In this document: positions 33,505 through 42,188 of the stretch, piece by piece
Position numbering within the stretch: position 1 is the first letter of the stretch
Layout: each line of letters begins with the position of its first letter
Assembly: GCA_031552145.1 (NCBI GenBank)
Contig: JAVBMV010000001.1
Coordinates: 186,001 to 250,000 of the forward strand
Direction: 5' to 3'
Source of the DNA: JAVBMV01 sp031552145
GTDB taxonomy: Bacteria; Myxococcota; Myxococcia; Myxococcales; UBA5297
Length of the DNA: 64,000 nt
Position numbers and translations under genes: made by a program
The notes under the pieces: generated by a model
What the model was told of the DNA's origin: nothing
The model's database searches: none
What the model saw: the letters and a program-made list of their open reading frames with translations, nothing else

Positions 33505-33924
33505 ATGGCCTATAGCGAGAAGCTCATCGATCATTACGAGAACCCCCGCAACGCGGGGAGCTTCGACAAGGAGGCCGAAGACGTCGGCACCGGCCTCGTC
33601 GGGGCGCCCGCCTGCGGCGACGTGATGCGCTTGCAGCTCAAAATAAATGACGAGGGCGTGATCGAGGACGCGCGCTTCAAGACCTTCGGCTGCGGCTCGG
33701 CCATCGCCTCCAGCTCGCTCGTCACCGAGTGGGTGAAGGGCAAGACACTCGAAGAGGCGACGACGATCACCAACCGGCAGATTGCCGAGGAGCTGACGCT
33801 GCCGCCCGTGAAGATCCACTGCTCGGTGCTCGCCGAGGATGCCATCAAGGCGGCCATCGACGACTTCAAGAAGAAGCGCGCCGCGCGTGCCCAGCAGTCA
33901 CCCGCCTCCAAGGCGAAGGAGTAA
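33505..33924 (+). CDS. iscU: Fe-S cluster scaffold IscU
   Basis: The 139-residue protein carries the three cluster-ligand cysteines C37 (GAPACGDV), C63 (TFGCGSA) and C106 (KIHCSVLAEDA), and the LPPVK motif at 99-103 recognised by HscA. It assembles [2Fe-2S] clusters with sulphur from IscS. AAAGGA precedes the ATG. The C-terminal 15 residues are a basic, low-complexity tail (KKKRAARAQQSPASKAKE) not usual in IscU. Confidence 0.97.
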   Translation: MAYSEKLIDHYENPRNAGSFDKEAEDVGTGLVGAPACGDVMRLQLKINDEGVIEDARFKTFGCGSAIASSSLVTEWVKGKTLEEATTITNRQIAEELTLPPVKIHCSVLAEDAIKAAIDDFKKKRAARAQQSPASKAKE

Positions 33925-33928
33925 CGAG

Positions 33929-34378
33929 ATGGCGCCGACCCATGGGGGCGACGCGAGATCGCAGGGAGGCATCGCCGCCGAACCCTCGGCGCCGACACGC
34001 GCCCAGGTAGCGGGCTCCCCCGAGGCCCAGCCCTGTACGGTAGGGAAGAGCGGCGTCAGCATCGGCGACCGCGCCTTCGAAAAATTGCGCCGACTCTTTG
34101 CCGAGCGCGGCGCGCCCGAGGCGGGCCTCAGGGTCGCGGTGCAAGGGGGAGGCTGCTCCGGCTTCGCCTACAAGCTCACCTGGGAGGCGCGACCGCACGA
34201 GAAGGATCGCATCTTCGCGCGCGAAGAGGTTCGCATCTTCGTCGATCCCAAGAGCTATCTCTTCCTCATCGGCTCGCTCATCGAATACGAGGAGCAGCTC
34301 CTCGAGGCGGGCTTCAAGGTCACCAACCCGCGCGTGACCTCCACGTGCGGCTGCGGTGGGAGCTTCACGGTCGGATGA
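33929..34378 (+). CDS. iscA: A-type Fe-S carrier IscA with N-terminal extension
   Basis: The conserved part, from about residue 42, contains GGGCSGFAYKL and the C-terminal CGCGGSF, giving the three A-type cysteines. It carries or stores clusters and delivers them to apoproteins. The ATG at 33929 has AAGGAG overlapping the iscU end. This start adds about 40 residues of Ala/Gly/Pro-rich sequence before the domain, longer than the 107-residue E. coli protein. There is another Cys in AQPCTVG of the extension. The gene sits between iscU and hscB, as in other ISC operons. Confidence 0.93.
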   Translation: MAPTHGGDARSQGGIAAEPSAPTRAQVAGSPEAQPCTVGKSGVSIGDRAFEKLRRLFAERGAPEAGLRVAVQGGGCSGFAYKLTWEARPHEKDRIFAREEVRIFVDPKSYLFLIGSLIEYEEQLLEAGFKVTNPRVTSTCGCGGSFTVG

Positions 34379-34965
34379 TAGAGGCAATCCCGAGCGACCC
34401 CTTCGAGCGGCTTGGCCTCGCTCCCTCCTTTGCGTGGGGAGCCGTCGCCGACGAGGCTGTAGAGCGCGCCTATCGAGCCCAGAGCCGCAGGTTCCATCCC
34501 GATCGCCACGCTGGCGCGGGGGCTAGAGAGCGCCGGCTGGCGCTCGAGTGGACCACCGCGCTCAACGAGGCGAGGCGAGTCTTGCGCGATCCTCTGTCCC
34601 GCGCCGAGGTGCTGCTTGCCTCCCTCGACCCAACGCTGGCGCAGCATCGGCCCTCGATGGAGTTTCTCGAGCAGGTGATGGAGAGGCGCCAGGCGTTGGC
34701 CGACGCGCGCGCGCGCGGCGCCCTGGGCACCCCAGGTACTCAGGGCTCTGTCGAAGCGCTCGCTCTCGAGGTGGAACGTGAACGAGAGCAGGCCTTGCGG
34801 CGCTTTGCCAGCGCCTATGAGGAGTTGAGGCATGGAGGGGGAGGGGCCGCCGCTTCGCCCGCTCTGCTGCAGGCGCGCGAGGCGCTCTGCGCGCTGCGTT
34901 ATCACCAGCGCTTCCTCGCCGAGGTAGAGACGGGAGCGCTCGAGGCGCTCGAGCGAGGGGAGTGA
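34375..34965 (+). CDS. hscB: Co-chaperone HscB (J-type)
   Basis: The 196-residue protein starts at an ATG that overlaps the iscA stop (ATGA). The J domain has YRAQSRRFHPDRH with the HPD triad at 41-43. The C-terminal helical region (EFLEQVMERRQAL and later helices) is the IscU-binding part of HscB. It recruits IscU to HscA and stimulates ATP hydrolysis. It has a Gly/Thr-rich insert around GTPGTQGS. The annotated ATG is preferred over the in-frame start 10 codons upstream. Confidence 0.92.
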   Translation: MIEAIPSDPFERLGLAPSFAWGAVADEAVERAYRAQSRRFHPDRHAGAGARERRLALEWTTALNEARRVLRDPLSRAEVLLASLDPTLAQHRPSMEFLEQVMERRQALADARARGALGTPGTQGSVEALALEVEREREQALRRFASAYEELRHGGGGAAASPALLQAREALCALRYHQRFLAEVETGALEALERGE

Positions 34966-34970
34966 GCGCC

Positions 34971-36827
34971 ATGTCGGGACTTCTGCAGATCGATGAGCCG
35001 ATTCAGCGCGGACTCGCTGTCGGAATCGATCTTGGCACCACGCACAGCCTGATCGCCGCTGCTGGTGGCGAGAAGGTTGCTGTTCCAATCGACGAGCGCG
35101 GCGGCAGGTTGCTCCCCTCGGTCGTCCACTACGCGGCCAATGGGCGCGTGTTGGTGGGGCGCGAGGCGCTCGCGCGCGCGGGCAGCGAGCCCATCGCAAC
35201 GGTCGTCTCGGCAAAGCGATACATGGGGCGCGATCTTCAAGAGTTGACCGACGCGGAGCGCGCCGCGCGCGCCTTCATGGCGCCGGACGGGCCTGGCCCC
35301 GCGGGTGAAGGGCGCGGTCCCGTGCGCTTCGATGTGGGCGGCGGCCGTGGCGTCACGGCCATTGAGGTCTCGGCCGAGATCCTGCGCGCCCTGGTTGCCC
35401 GGGGCGAAGCGAAGCTGGGAACCCGGATCGAGCGCGCTGTCATTACAGTCCCCGCCTGGTTCGACGACGCGCAGCGCCAGGCGACGCGAGACGCTGGACG
35501 CCTCGCGGGCCTCGAGGTGCTGCGTATCATCAACGAGCCTACGGCCGCGGCGCTCGCCTATGGACTCGAGGCGCGCGTGAATGGGCGCTTCGCCATCTAC
35601 GATCTCGGCGGCGGGACCTTCGATCTCTCACTCCTCCTGCTCGACGACGGCCTCTTCCAGGTGATGGCCACCAAGGGCGACACCGCGCTGGGCGGCGACG
35701 ACTTCGACGAGGCGCTCCTCCGGCACCTGCTCGCCGCGCATCCCGAGGCGGCCGACGAGCCGCTCTCCCATCGCGCTCGGCTGATGGCCGTGCGCGCCGC
35801 GCGGGAGGCGCTCACCGGGAGCGAGCGGTGCGAAGTCACCTTCGGCGCGCGGAGCTATCCGCTCTCCCGCGGCGAATACGAGGCGCTGCCGGAGGTGCGC
35901 GCCCTGGTCGAGCGCACCCTGCGGATCGCGCGCCAGGCGCTCGCCGACGCCAAGGTACGCCCAAGCGAAATCGATGGCGTGGTGCTCGTCGGCGGAATGA
36001 CGCGCACCCCGCTCGTCCGGCGCGAAGTGGAGAGGCTCTTCGGAAAGGTGCCGCTCACCTCGCTCGATCCCGATCAGGTGGTGGTGCTCGGCGCGGCGGC
36101 CCAGGCGCATCAGCTCGCCAGCGGCGGCGAGGATGGGCACCTCCTGCTCGACGTGAACCCGCTCTCACTGGGCCTCGAGACGATGGGCGGCGTGGTGGAG
36201 CGCCTCATCCCGCGCAACTCCAGCATCCCCGCCTCGGTCACGCAGCTCTTCACCACCTACAAAGATGGACAGTCGGGACTCGATCTCCATGTGGTGCAGG
36301 GCGAGCGCGAGCTGGCGCGCGACTGTCGCTCCCTGGCGCGCTTCCAGTTGAAGGGGTTGCCGCCGCTCGCCGCCGGGATGGCGCGCATCGAGGTCACCTT
36401 TGCCGTCGACGCGGACGGGATCCTCAGCGTCTCGGCGCTGGAGCAATCGACCGGTCTCGCCCAGGCCATCAAGGTCCACCCCGCGCATGGCCTCTCGGAC
36501 GAGGAGATCGAGCGGCTGCTCCTCGACGCGATCGATCACGCCGAAGAGGATGTGAAGGGGCGCTTCCTGCAAGAGGCCAAGGTCGACGCGGGGCGCATCG
36601 TCGACGAGGCGCGCAAGCGGCTCGCGGATCACGCCTTTCTGCTCGAGGAGGGGGAGCGGGAGTCGATCGAGATCGCCCTCGACGCGCTCGCCAGCGCCTG
36701 CACCACCGATGACGCGCGCATGATCGCCGCCTTCAAGGAGCAGCTCGTGCTGCTCACCAACCCCTTTGCCGAGCGGCTCATGAGCTACGAGGTGCAGAGG
36801 GCGGTGCGCGGCCTCACCGTGACGTAA
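34971..36827 (+). CDS. hscA: Hsp70-type chaperone HscA
   Basis: The 618-residue protein has the Hsp70 signatures VGIDLGTTHSLIA, IYDLGGGTFDLSLL and VVLVGGMTRTPLV, with a substrate domain starting near DVNPLSLGLETMGG. It binds the LPPVK motif of IscU and helps release the cluster to acceptors. The ATG at 34971 is preferred because GGGGAG lies eight bases upstream; a GTG three codons earlier sits on that site. It overlaps nothing but follows hscB closely. The C-terminal lid is shorter than in DnaK, as typical for HscA. Confidence 0.95.
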   Translation: MSGLLQIDEPIQRGLAVGIDLGTTHSLIAAAGGEKVAVPIDERGGRLLPSVVHYAANGRVLVGREALARAGSEPIATVVSAKRYMGRDLQELTDAERAARAFMAPDGPGPAGEGRGPVRFDVGGGRGVTAIEVSAEILRALVARGEAKLGTRIERAVITVPAWFDDAQRQATRDAGRLAGLEVLRIINEPTAAALAYGLEARVNGRFAIYDLGGGTFDLSLLLLDDGLFQVMATKGDTALGGDDFDEALLRHLLAAHPEAADEPLSHRARLMAVRAAREALTGSERCEVTFGARSYPLSRGEYEALPEVRALVERTLRIARQALADAKVRPSEIDGVVLVGGMTRTPLVRREVERLFGKVPLTSLDPDQVVVLGAAAQAHQLASGGEDGHLLLDVNPLSLGLETMGGVVERLIPRNSSIPASVTQLFTTYKDGQSGLDLHVVQGERELARDCRSLARFQLKGLPPLAAGMARIEVTFAVDADGILSVSALEQSTGLAQAIKVHPAHGLSDEEIERLLLDAIDHAEEDVKGRFLQEAKVDAGRIVDEARKRLADHAFLLEEGERESIEIALDALASACTTDDARMIAAFKEQLVLLTNPFAERLMSYEVQRAVRGLTVT

Positions 36828-36836
36828 GGAGAGCAG

Positions 36837-37250
36837 ATGGCGCGCGTGACGATTCTACCGGACGAGAAGGTGATCGAGGCGAATGAAGGGGAGAGCCTCC
36901 TCGAACTCTCGGAGCGCGCCGGCGCTCTCCACGGTGCCCTCTGCGGTGGCGTCGGCGCCTGCGGCGCCTGCCACGTTTATGTGAAGAGCGGCGGTGATGC
37001 GCTCGCCCCTGCCACCGAGCGCGAGCTCGACACGCTGGAGCACGCCTTCGCCCCCACCGACGCATCACGCCTGGGGTGCTTGGCCAAGGTGGGGCGCGCC
37101 GATCTCACCTTCGAGATCTCGCGAGAGAGCCTCGGCGCCTGGCTCGACGAGCATGCCGAGGAGCGCCACCGCTTCGAGCGCGAGGGAGTGCCCGACGACC
37201 TCCCCGCGGAGCTGAGGGCAAGGCTCGCGCGGCTGGTGCGCAAGGAGTAG
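36837..37250 (+). CDS. fdx: ISC-type [2Fe-2S] ferredoxin
   Basis: The 137-residue protein has four ligand cysteines in ALCGGVGACGACHVYV (C36, C42, C45) and GCLAKVG (C81), the adrenodoxin/ISC ferredoxin arrangement. It supplies electrons during cluster assembly. After residue 90 there is an extra acidic and basic helical extension (DEHAEERHRFEREGVPDDL) of about 40 residues that ordinary ISC ferredoxins lack. It starts nine bases after hscA and is the last gene of the operon. Confidence 0.92.
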   Translation: MARVTILPDEKVIEANEGESLLELSERAGALHGALCGGVGACGACHVYVKSGGDALAPATERELDTLEHAFAPTDASRLGCLAKVGRADLTFEISRESLGAWLDEHAEERHRFEREGVPDDLPAELRARLARLVRKE

Positions 37251-37256
37251 GGACGC

Positions 37257-37682
37257 TCAAAAGAAGAAGCGCTCCGTTGTACCGACGCACCGCTCCAGAA
37301 TCGTGCTCCATCCAGCGAGGTCATCCACCTTGCCCTCCAGCTCGCTTCGGCTCCGCCCCAATAGGGCGAGCGAACCGCTGCAGGCGGTGAGGTGCGCGCG
37401 CCCACTTTCCTTGCAGGCCGTGAGCAGCTGCCGAAGCGAAGGGAATTGCTTTTCCGCGAAGTGCTCCTCGAGCGCGGCGCGCTCCTCGTCCGAGAGCAGG
37501 CCCGCGGGCGGCGCCAGCCTCGGCACGTCCAGGTCATCGCGGAGCAGGCGCTCCAGCGCCCACCAGGAGAAGAAGAACTCGACACTTCCGCCCGCGGCGA
37601 CGATAGCCGCGGCGATGGAGAGCGCCTGGTGCATCGACTCCCAATCGCCGCGCTGCAGGAAGAGGACGGCGTCTCTGTTCAT
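37257..37682 (-). CDS. DsrE-family-like protein
   Basis: The 141-residue product has the layout of small DsrE/DsrF/peroxiredoxin-like proteins: an N-terminal strand and helix (AVLFLQRGDWESMHQAL), then SVEFFFSWWALERLL, and the LLTACKESGRAHLTACSGSLALLG block with two cysteines where such proteins place their reactive Cys. It is opposite in direction to the ISC operon and convergent with fdx. A role in sulphur handling is plausible from fold and neighbours but not shown. Confidence 0.65.
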   Translation of the reverse strand: MNRDAVLFLQRGDWESMHQALSIAAAIVAAGGSVEFFFSWWALERLLRDDLDVPRLAPPAGLLSDEERAALEEHFAEKQFPSLRQLLTACKESGRAHLTACSGSLALLGRSRSELEGKVDDLAGWSTILERCVGTTERFFF

Positions 37683-37725
37683 GGGGCCACACTATCCGCT
37701 GCTTTCGAGGGTGGGAAGGCTTCGC

Positions 37726-37754
37726 TTGACGCCCCGGGAAAGCCGGTGTTACGC
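37726..37754 (+). promoter_or_regulatory. Possible promoter of the mevalonate operon
   Basis: TTGACG (37726-37731) is followed after 17 bases by TTACGC. The -35 match is good, the -10 match is poor. A CCGGTG-N5-CACCGG dyad (37743-37759) covers the -10 region. Confidence 0.3.
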
Positions 37755-37759
37755 ACCGG
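37743..37759. promoter_or_regulatory. CCGGTG-N5-CACCGG dyad upstream of the mevalonate operon
   Basis: A 6-bp perfect inverted repeat with a 5-base spacer lies 64 bases before the fni ATG, overlapping the proposed -10 element. A second hairpin (CTCCCC/GGGGAG around TGACA) lies between it and the ribosome-binding site. Either could be regulatory, but short GC-rich dyads are common in this genome. Confidence 0.3.
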
Positions 37760-37822
37760 TCCATTCCGGCGAGAAGGCCGGGTCCCTCCCCTGACAGGGG
37801 AGAGAGGAGCCAGACTGTCGCC

Positions 37823-38887
37823 ATGTCGGACGAGCTGAAGCGGCGCAAAGAGAGCCATCTCTCGCTCTGCATCGACGGCGAGGTAGAGCCAGAGGGCAAC
37901 GATGCCCTCTTCGGCGAGGCATGCCTGCTTCACGACGCGCTCCCCGAGCTGAAGGCGGACGCGCTCGACCTCTCGACCCAGCTCTGGGGAAAGCGCCTCG
38001 CGGCCCCGCTCTATATCTGCGCCATGACGGGGGGCACCGAGCGCGCGCGCCGCGTCAATCTGGCGCTGGCCGAGGTGGCCCAGAGTGAGGGGGTGGCGCT
38101 CGGCCTGGGCAGCCAACGAGCCATGCTCGAGGACCCGAATACGCTCGACAGCTTCAAGGTGCGCGGCGCGGCGCCCACCGCGATTCTCATCGGCAACCTC
38201 GGCCTCTGGCAGGCGCGCGACCTGGGAGCAGAAGGGGTCCTGCGCCTGATGGAGAGGGTCGAGGCGGACGCGATGGCGATCCATCTGAACGCCGCGCAGG
38301 AGCTGATCCAGCCGGGCGGCGATCGCGACTTCGAGGGGGGGCTCGACACGCTCGCGCGCCTGGCGGAGCGCCTCGGCGAGCGGCTCCTGGTGAAGGAGAC
38401 TGGCTGCGGTCTCTCGCCGTCGGTGCTCGAACGACTGCTGGGCGTGGGCATCACCCACTTCGATCTCTCGGGTCTCGGCGGCACGAGTTGGATCCGCGCG
38501 GAGGCGCTGCGCAGCGAGGGGCGCGCGGCGGCGCTGGGGACGCTCGCCTCGGGCTGGGGGCTCCCCACCGCGGCCTGTCTCGGTGCCGCGGCGAGGCGCT
38601 TCGGCGAGCGGGCGACGCTCTTCGCATCGGGGGGGATTCGCGATGGTCTGGATGCAGCGCGCGCCCTCGCGATGGGGGCCGCCATGGCTGGCGCGGCGCT
38701 CCCTTTCCTGAGGGCGCACGAGCGCGGTGGCGCCCCCGCCGTTCGGGAGCTGGTGGCCCAGTGGCGCGGCGCGCTCCAGTTCGCGATGGCGCTCACCGGC
38801 TCGCGCACGCTCGCCGACCTCAGGCGCGGCAAGGTGCTGCTGGGTCCGCGTCTCTCCCACTGGGTCGAGGCCTTGGCGAAGGTGTAA
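37823..38887 (+). CDS. fni: Type 2 isopentenyl-diphosphate delta-isomerase
   Basis: The 354-residue protein has RRKESHLSLC at the N-terminus, the FMN-binding TIM-barrel signatures MTGGT, GSQRAML, IHLNAAQELIQPGGDRDF and DLSGLGGTSWI, and GGIRDGLDAARALAMGA near the end. It interconverts IPP and DMAPP using reduced FMN and Mg, and is unrelated to the type 1 enzyme. It is the first gene of the lower mevalonate operon. The Shine-Dalgarno AGGAG is rather far (13 bases) from the ATG. Confidence 0.95.
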   Translation: MSDELKRRKESHLSLCIDGEVEPEGNDALFGEACLLHDALPELKADALDLSTQLWGKRLAAPLYICAMTGGTERARRVNLALAEVAQSEGVALGLGSQRAMLEDPNTLDSFKVRGAAPTAILIGNLGLWQARDLGAEGVLRLMERVEADAMAIHLNAAQELIQPGGDRDFEGGLDTLARLAERLGERLLVKETGCGLSPSVLERLLGVGITHFDLSGLGGTSWIRAEALRSEGRAAALGTLASGWGLPTAACLGAAARRFGERATLFASGGIRDGLDAARALAMGAAMAGAALPFLRAHERGGAPAVRELVAQWRGALQFAMALTGSRTLADLRRGKVLLGPRLSHWVEALAKV

Positions 38888-38929
38888 GCTTCGCATGACG
38901 CGCCTGCCAAAGGGCGCTCAGGAGAGTTG

Positions 38930-40261
38930 ATGTCGAGCCATCCCTTCACCTCACGCCTTCCGGGGTTCTACGAGCTGCCCATGCCAGCGCGCATCGAGCG
39001 GGTGGCGAAGCTCTGCGCGCTCTCCGAGGAGGAGGCTTCGCTCTTCCTCTCGCATGGGCTGCCGGCGGAGACCGCGGACCAGATGATCGAGAACGCGGTG
39101 GGGGTCTTCGGCCTCCCGCTGGGGCTCGGTCTCAACTTCCAGATGAATGGTCGCGACTACATCGTCCCCATGGCGGTCGAGGAGCCTTCGGTCGTTGCGG
39201 CGGTTTCGCTCGCGGCGAAGATCGTGCGGCAGGGAGGGGGCTTCACCGCCGACGCCGACGAGTCGCTCATGGCGGCGCAGATCCAGGTGACGGGCTATGG
39301 CGACGTCGAGGTCGCGAAGCGCGCGCTCCTCGAGCGGAGGGAGGAGCTGCTCGCCCTGGCCAACTCCTTCCATCCCGCCATGCAGCGGCGCGGAGGGGGC
39401 GCGCGGGGGCTGGAGGTGCGCATCCTCGAGGCGCCCGAGGGGCCCGCGGGAGAGCCGCTCTTCGTGCTCGAGCTCTTCATCGACTGCCAGGACGCGATGG
39501 GGGCCAACCTCATCAATACCGTGGCCGAGGGCGTCGCGCCCTTCGTCGAGCGCATCACCGGCGGAAAGGTCTTCCTGCGCATCCTCTCCAATCTCTCCGA
39601 TCGGCGCTGTGCGCGGGCCGGCTGCCGCATCCCGTTCGACGCCCTCGCCGACTTCGGCCTGAGCGGCGAAGAGGTGGCGCGCGGGATCCATCAGGCCTGG
39701 CGCTTCGCGGCGGCCGATCCCTACCGCGCCGCTACCCACAACAAGGGGATCATGAACGGCGTCGATTCGGCCGCCATCGCTTCCGGCAACGACTGGCGCG
39801 CCATCGAGGCGGGCGCCCACGCCTTCGCCTGCCGCGGCGGGAAGTATGGACCGCTCTCGAGCTGGCATCTGGAGGAGGGTGTCCTCGTCGGTCGCATCGA
39901 GCTGCCCATGGCGCTCGGGATCGTCGGAGGTCCCATCAAGGTCCACCCGCTGGTGAAGCTGGTGCACAAGATCCTCGCGGTGAAGAGCGCGCGCGAGCTT
40001 GGGATGCTCTTCGCCGCGGTGGGGCTCGCGCAGAACCTGGCGGCGCTCAGGGCGCTCGGCTCTATCGGGATCCAGAAGGGACACATGGCCCTGCACGCGC
40101 GCTGCGTCGCCGTGGAGGCCGGCGCGCGCGGCGAACAGGTGGTGGAGCTCGCCGAGCTGCTCATGAAGGATGGGCGCGTCAAGGTCGACACGGCGCGCGA
40201 GTTGATGCGGACGCTCGAGTCCTCGGGGCGCGCGGGGGCAATGGGAGGAGCCGCCCAGTGA
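38930..40261 (+). CDS. mvaA: Hydroxymethylglutaryl-CoA reductase, class II
   Basis: The 443-residue protein has the class II signatures ENAVGVFGLPLGL, MAVEEPSVVAA, ELFIDCQDAMGANLINTVAE, THNKGIMNGVD and the catalytic His in IQKGHMALHAR. It reduces HMG-CoA to mevalonate; class II enzymes often prefer NADH. The ATG at 38930 is chosen because GGAG lies five bases upstream; a TTG one codon earlier is too close. Its stop overlaps the GTG of the mevalonate kinase gene. Confidence 0.95.
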   Translation: MSSHPFTSRLPGFYELPMPARIERVAKLCALSEEEASLFLSHGLPAETADQMIENAVGVFGLPLGLGLNFQMNGRDYIVPMAVEEPSVVAAVSLAAKIVRQGGGFTADADESLMAAQIQVTGYGDVEVAKRALLERREELLALANSFHPAMQRRGGGARGLEVRILEAPEGPAGEPLFVLELFIDCQDAMGANLINTVAEGVAPFVERITGGKVFLRILSNLSDRRCARAGCRIPFDALADFGLSGEEVARGIHQAWRFAAADPYRAATHNKGIMNGVDSAAIASGNDWRAIEAGAHAFACRGGKYGPLSSWHLEEGVLVGRIELPMALGIVGGPIKVHPLVKLVHKILAVKSARELGMLFAAVGLAQNLAALRALGSIGIQKGHMALHARCVAVEAGARGEQVVELAELLMKDGRVKVDTARELMRTLESSGRAGAMGGAAQ

Positions 40262-41166
40262 CGCTCGCTAAGTCCTTCGCGCCGGGGAAGGTGATTCTGC
40301 TCGGGGAGCACGCCGTGCTCTATGGCTATCCCGCCTTGGCGGGGCCGCTCGCGCAGGGCGTCACGGTCAGCCTCACGCGCTCGGGCTCACCCGGGGTGGG
40401 CCTGAAGGGGGCGCGCGGTCCTTCGAGCATCGCGCACGCTCTGCGACGATGTGCCCAGGCTTTCCACGTCGCCAATGTCGAGGTGGAGATCGATTGCGAT
40501 CTACCCATCTCCGTGGGTCTCGGCAGCAGCGCGGCGGTCTCGGTGGCGTTGGTGCGGGCCTTCGCCGCCGCCGCCCAGATCAGCATGCGCCCACAGGGAC
40601 TGATTGAACGCGCGCTGGAGCTCGAGGTCGAGTTTCATGGCACCTCCTCCGGCGTCGATCCCAACGTCGCCTTCGAGAAGAAGCTGATCCGCTTCGTCCG
40701 AGGGAAGCGCGGTGTGCCGGTGTTGCTCCCGCGCCCGCTCGAGGCGGTGGTCTGGGTGGTGGAACCGCGCGGCTCGACGCGTGAGCGCGTGGCGCAGGTA
40801 GGCGCGATGGTGGAGCGCGACGAGGAGAGGACGCGCGCGCTCTTCGAGCGCATCGGGCAGCTCGCCGATGGCGCGCAGGAGGCGCTGGAGGCGGGCGACT
40901 TCGCCAAGCTCGGGCGCGCCATGGATGAGAATCACGCGCTGCTCTGTGAGCTGGAGCTTTCGACCCCCGGGCTCGACGCCGCCTGCGAACGCCTGCGGAA
41001 GCTGGGCGCGCACGGCGCCAAGCTGACCGGCGCCGGCCGCGGCGGCGCGGTCGTCGCCGTCGCTGAAGACGCGAAGCAGCTGGGCGAGGAGCTCGCGGCG
41101 CGGCTCAAGGCCGAGGGGCACGAGGCGCCGCAGCTCTTCATCGCTCGCTGGGAGAGCGCCCATTGA
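40258..41166 (+). CDS. mvk: Mevalonate kinase
   Basis: The 302-residue GHMP kinase has KSFAPGKVILLGEHAVLYGYPAL at the N-terminus, PISVGLGSSAAVSVALV as the ATP loop, and KLTGAGRGGAVVAV near the C-terminus. It phosphorylates mevalonate to mevalonate-5-phosphate. It starts with GTG overlapping the mvaA stop by four bases and ends overlapping mvaD by four, so the three are probably translationally coupled. Confidence 0.92.
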   Translation: MTLAKSFAPGKVILLGEHAVLYGYPALAGPLAQGVTVSLTRSGSPGVGLKGARGPSSIAHALRRCAQAFHVANVEVEIDCDLPISVGLGSSAAVSVALVRAFAAAAQISMRPQGLIERALELEVEFHGTSSGVDPNVAFEKKLIRFVRGKRGVPVLLPRPLEAVVWVVEPRGSTRERVAQVGAMVERDEERTRALFERIGQLADGAQEALEAGDFAKLGRAMDENHALLCELELSTPGLDAACERLRKLGAHGAKLTGAGRGGAVVAVAEDAKQLGEELAARLKAEGHEAPQLFIARWESAH

Positions 41167-42188
41167 GAGCCACGGCGCGCGCCCACCCGAACCTCGCGCT
41201 CATCAAGTATTGGGGCAAGCGCGACGGCGCGCTCAACCTGCCTTTTACCGGCAGCCTCTCGATGACGCTCGACGGGCTCTCCACGCGCACGAGCGTCGAG
41301 TTCTTGAATGAGCCGCTGGGCGATCCGCGTGGCCCCGCTGGCACGGGCGATACCGCCACCCTGAATGGAGCGCCGCTCGAAGGGGCGAAGCTGGCCCGCG
41401 TCAGCGCCCTCCTCGCGCTCGTGCGCGTCCAATCCGCGCGCGCCGCGAAAAGGCGCGCGCGTGTTGTTTCACAGAACGACTTTCCGGCGGGCGCGGGCCT
41501 CGCCTCCAGCGCCGCGGGCGGCGCCGCCCTCGCCGCGGCGGCGGCTTGGGCCGCGGGCCTCGCGCCGACACCAACAGAGCTCTCGATCCTGGCGCGCCGC
41601 TATTCTGGCTCCGCCTGCCGCTCGCTCCATGGAGGCTTCGTCGAGTGGGTGCGCGGCGAGCGCGCCGACGGGAGCGACTCGCACGGAATCCTCGTCGCTC
41701 CATCCACACATTGGCCCGAGCTGAGGATGGTGGCGCTCATCTGCTCCGAGGAAGAGAAGGCGCTCTCCTCGCGCGACGGGATGCGCCGCACCGTGGAGAG
41801 CTCTCCCTTCTACAATGGCTGGGTCGAAGCTGCCGCGGCCGATCTCGAGAAGGCGCGCGCGGCGCTCCTCGCGCGCGACCTGGAGCGCCTCGGCGCCGCG
41901 ATGGAGCGCAACGCCTTCAGGATGCACGCCTCCGCGATGGGAGCCGTGCCACCTGTCCTCTATATGCGCGCCGCGACGCTGGCTGCCTACGAGGCGGTGC
42001 TGGAGCTGCGGCGCCGCGGCACCGGCGCCTGGTTCACGCTCGACGCCGGCCCCAACCCGCTCTTTCTCTGCCTGGCAAGCGACGCGGAGCGCGTCGCCGA
42101 GGTGGCCGGCGAAGCGGCGGGCGCGCGGCGCCGGATATTCTGCACGGTGGGCGGCGCCGTCGAGCGACTCGCGGAAGAGGGGCGATGA
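41163..42188 (+). CDS. mvaD: Diphosphomevalonate decarboxylase
   Basis: The 341-residue protein has ARAHPNLALIKYWGKRD, LPFTGSLSMTLDGL, FPAGAGLASSAAGGAALA and SGSACRSLHGGFVEW, the set that separates MvaD from other GHMP kinases. It converts mevalonate diphosphate to IPP. It starts with TTG (TTGA overlap with mvk). The substrate-binding tail GTGAWFTLDAGPN is present. The ALAAAAAWAAG region is Ala-rich. Confidence 0.93.
   Translation: MRATARAHPNLALIKYWGKRDGALNLPFTGSLSMTLDGLSTRTSVEFLNEPLGDPRGPAGTGDTATLNGAPLEGAKLARVSALLALVRVQSARAAKRRARVVSQNDFPAGAGLASSAAGGAALAAAAAWAAGLAPTPTELSILARRYSGSACRSLHGGFVEWVRGERADGSDSHGILVAPSTHWPELRMVALICSEEEKALSSRDGMRRTVESSPFYNGWVEAAAADLEKARAALLARDLERLGAAMERNAFRMHASAMGAVPPVLYMRAATLAAYEAVLELRRRGTGAWFTLDAGPNPLFLCLASDAERVAEVAGEAAGARRRIFCTVGGAVERLAEEGR

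Noticed and set aside
41546..42184. Upstream part of the frame containing phosphomevalonate kinase
   Set aside because: It overlaps mvaD in a different frame. The GHMP start at 42185 with ATGA overlap explains the gene.
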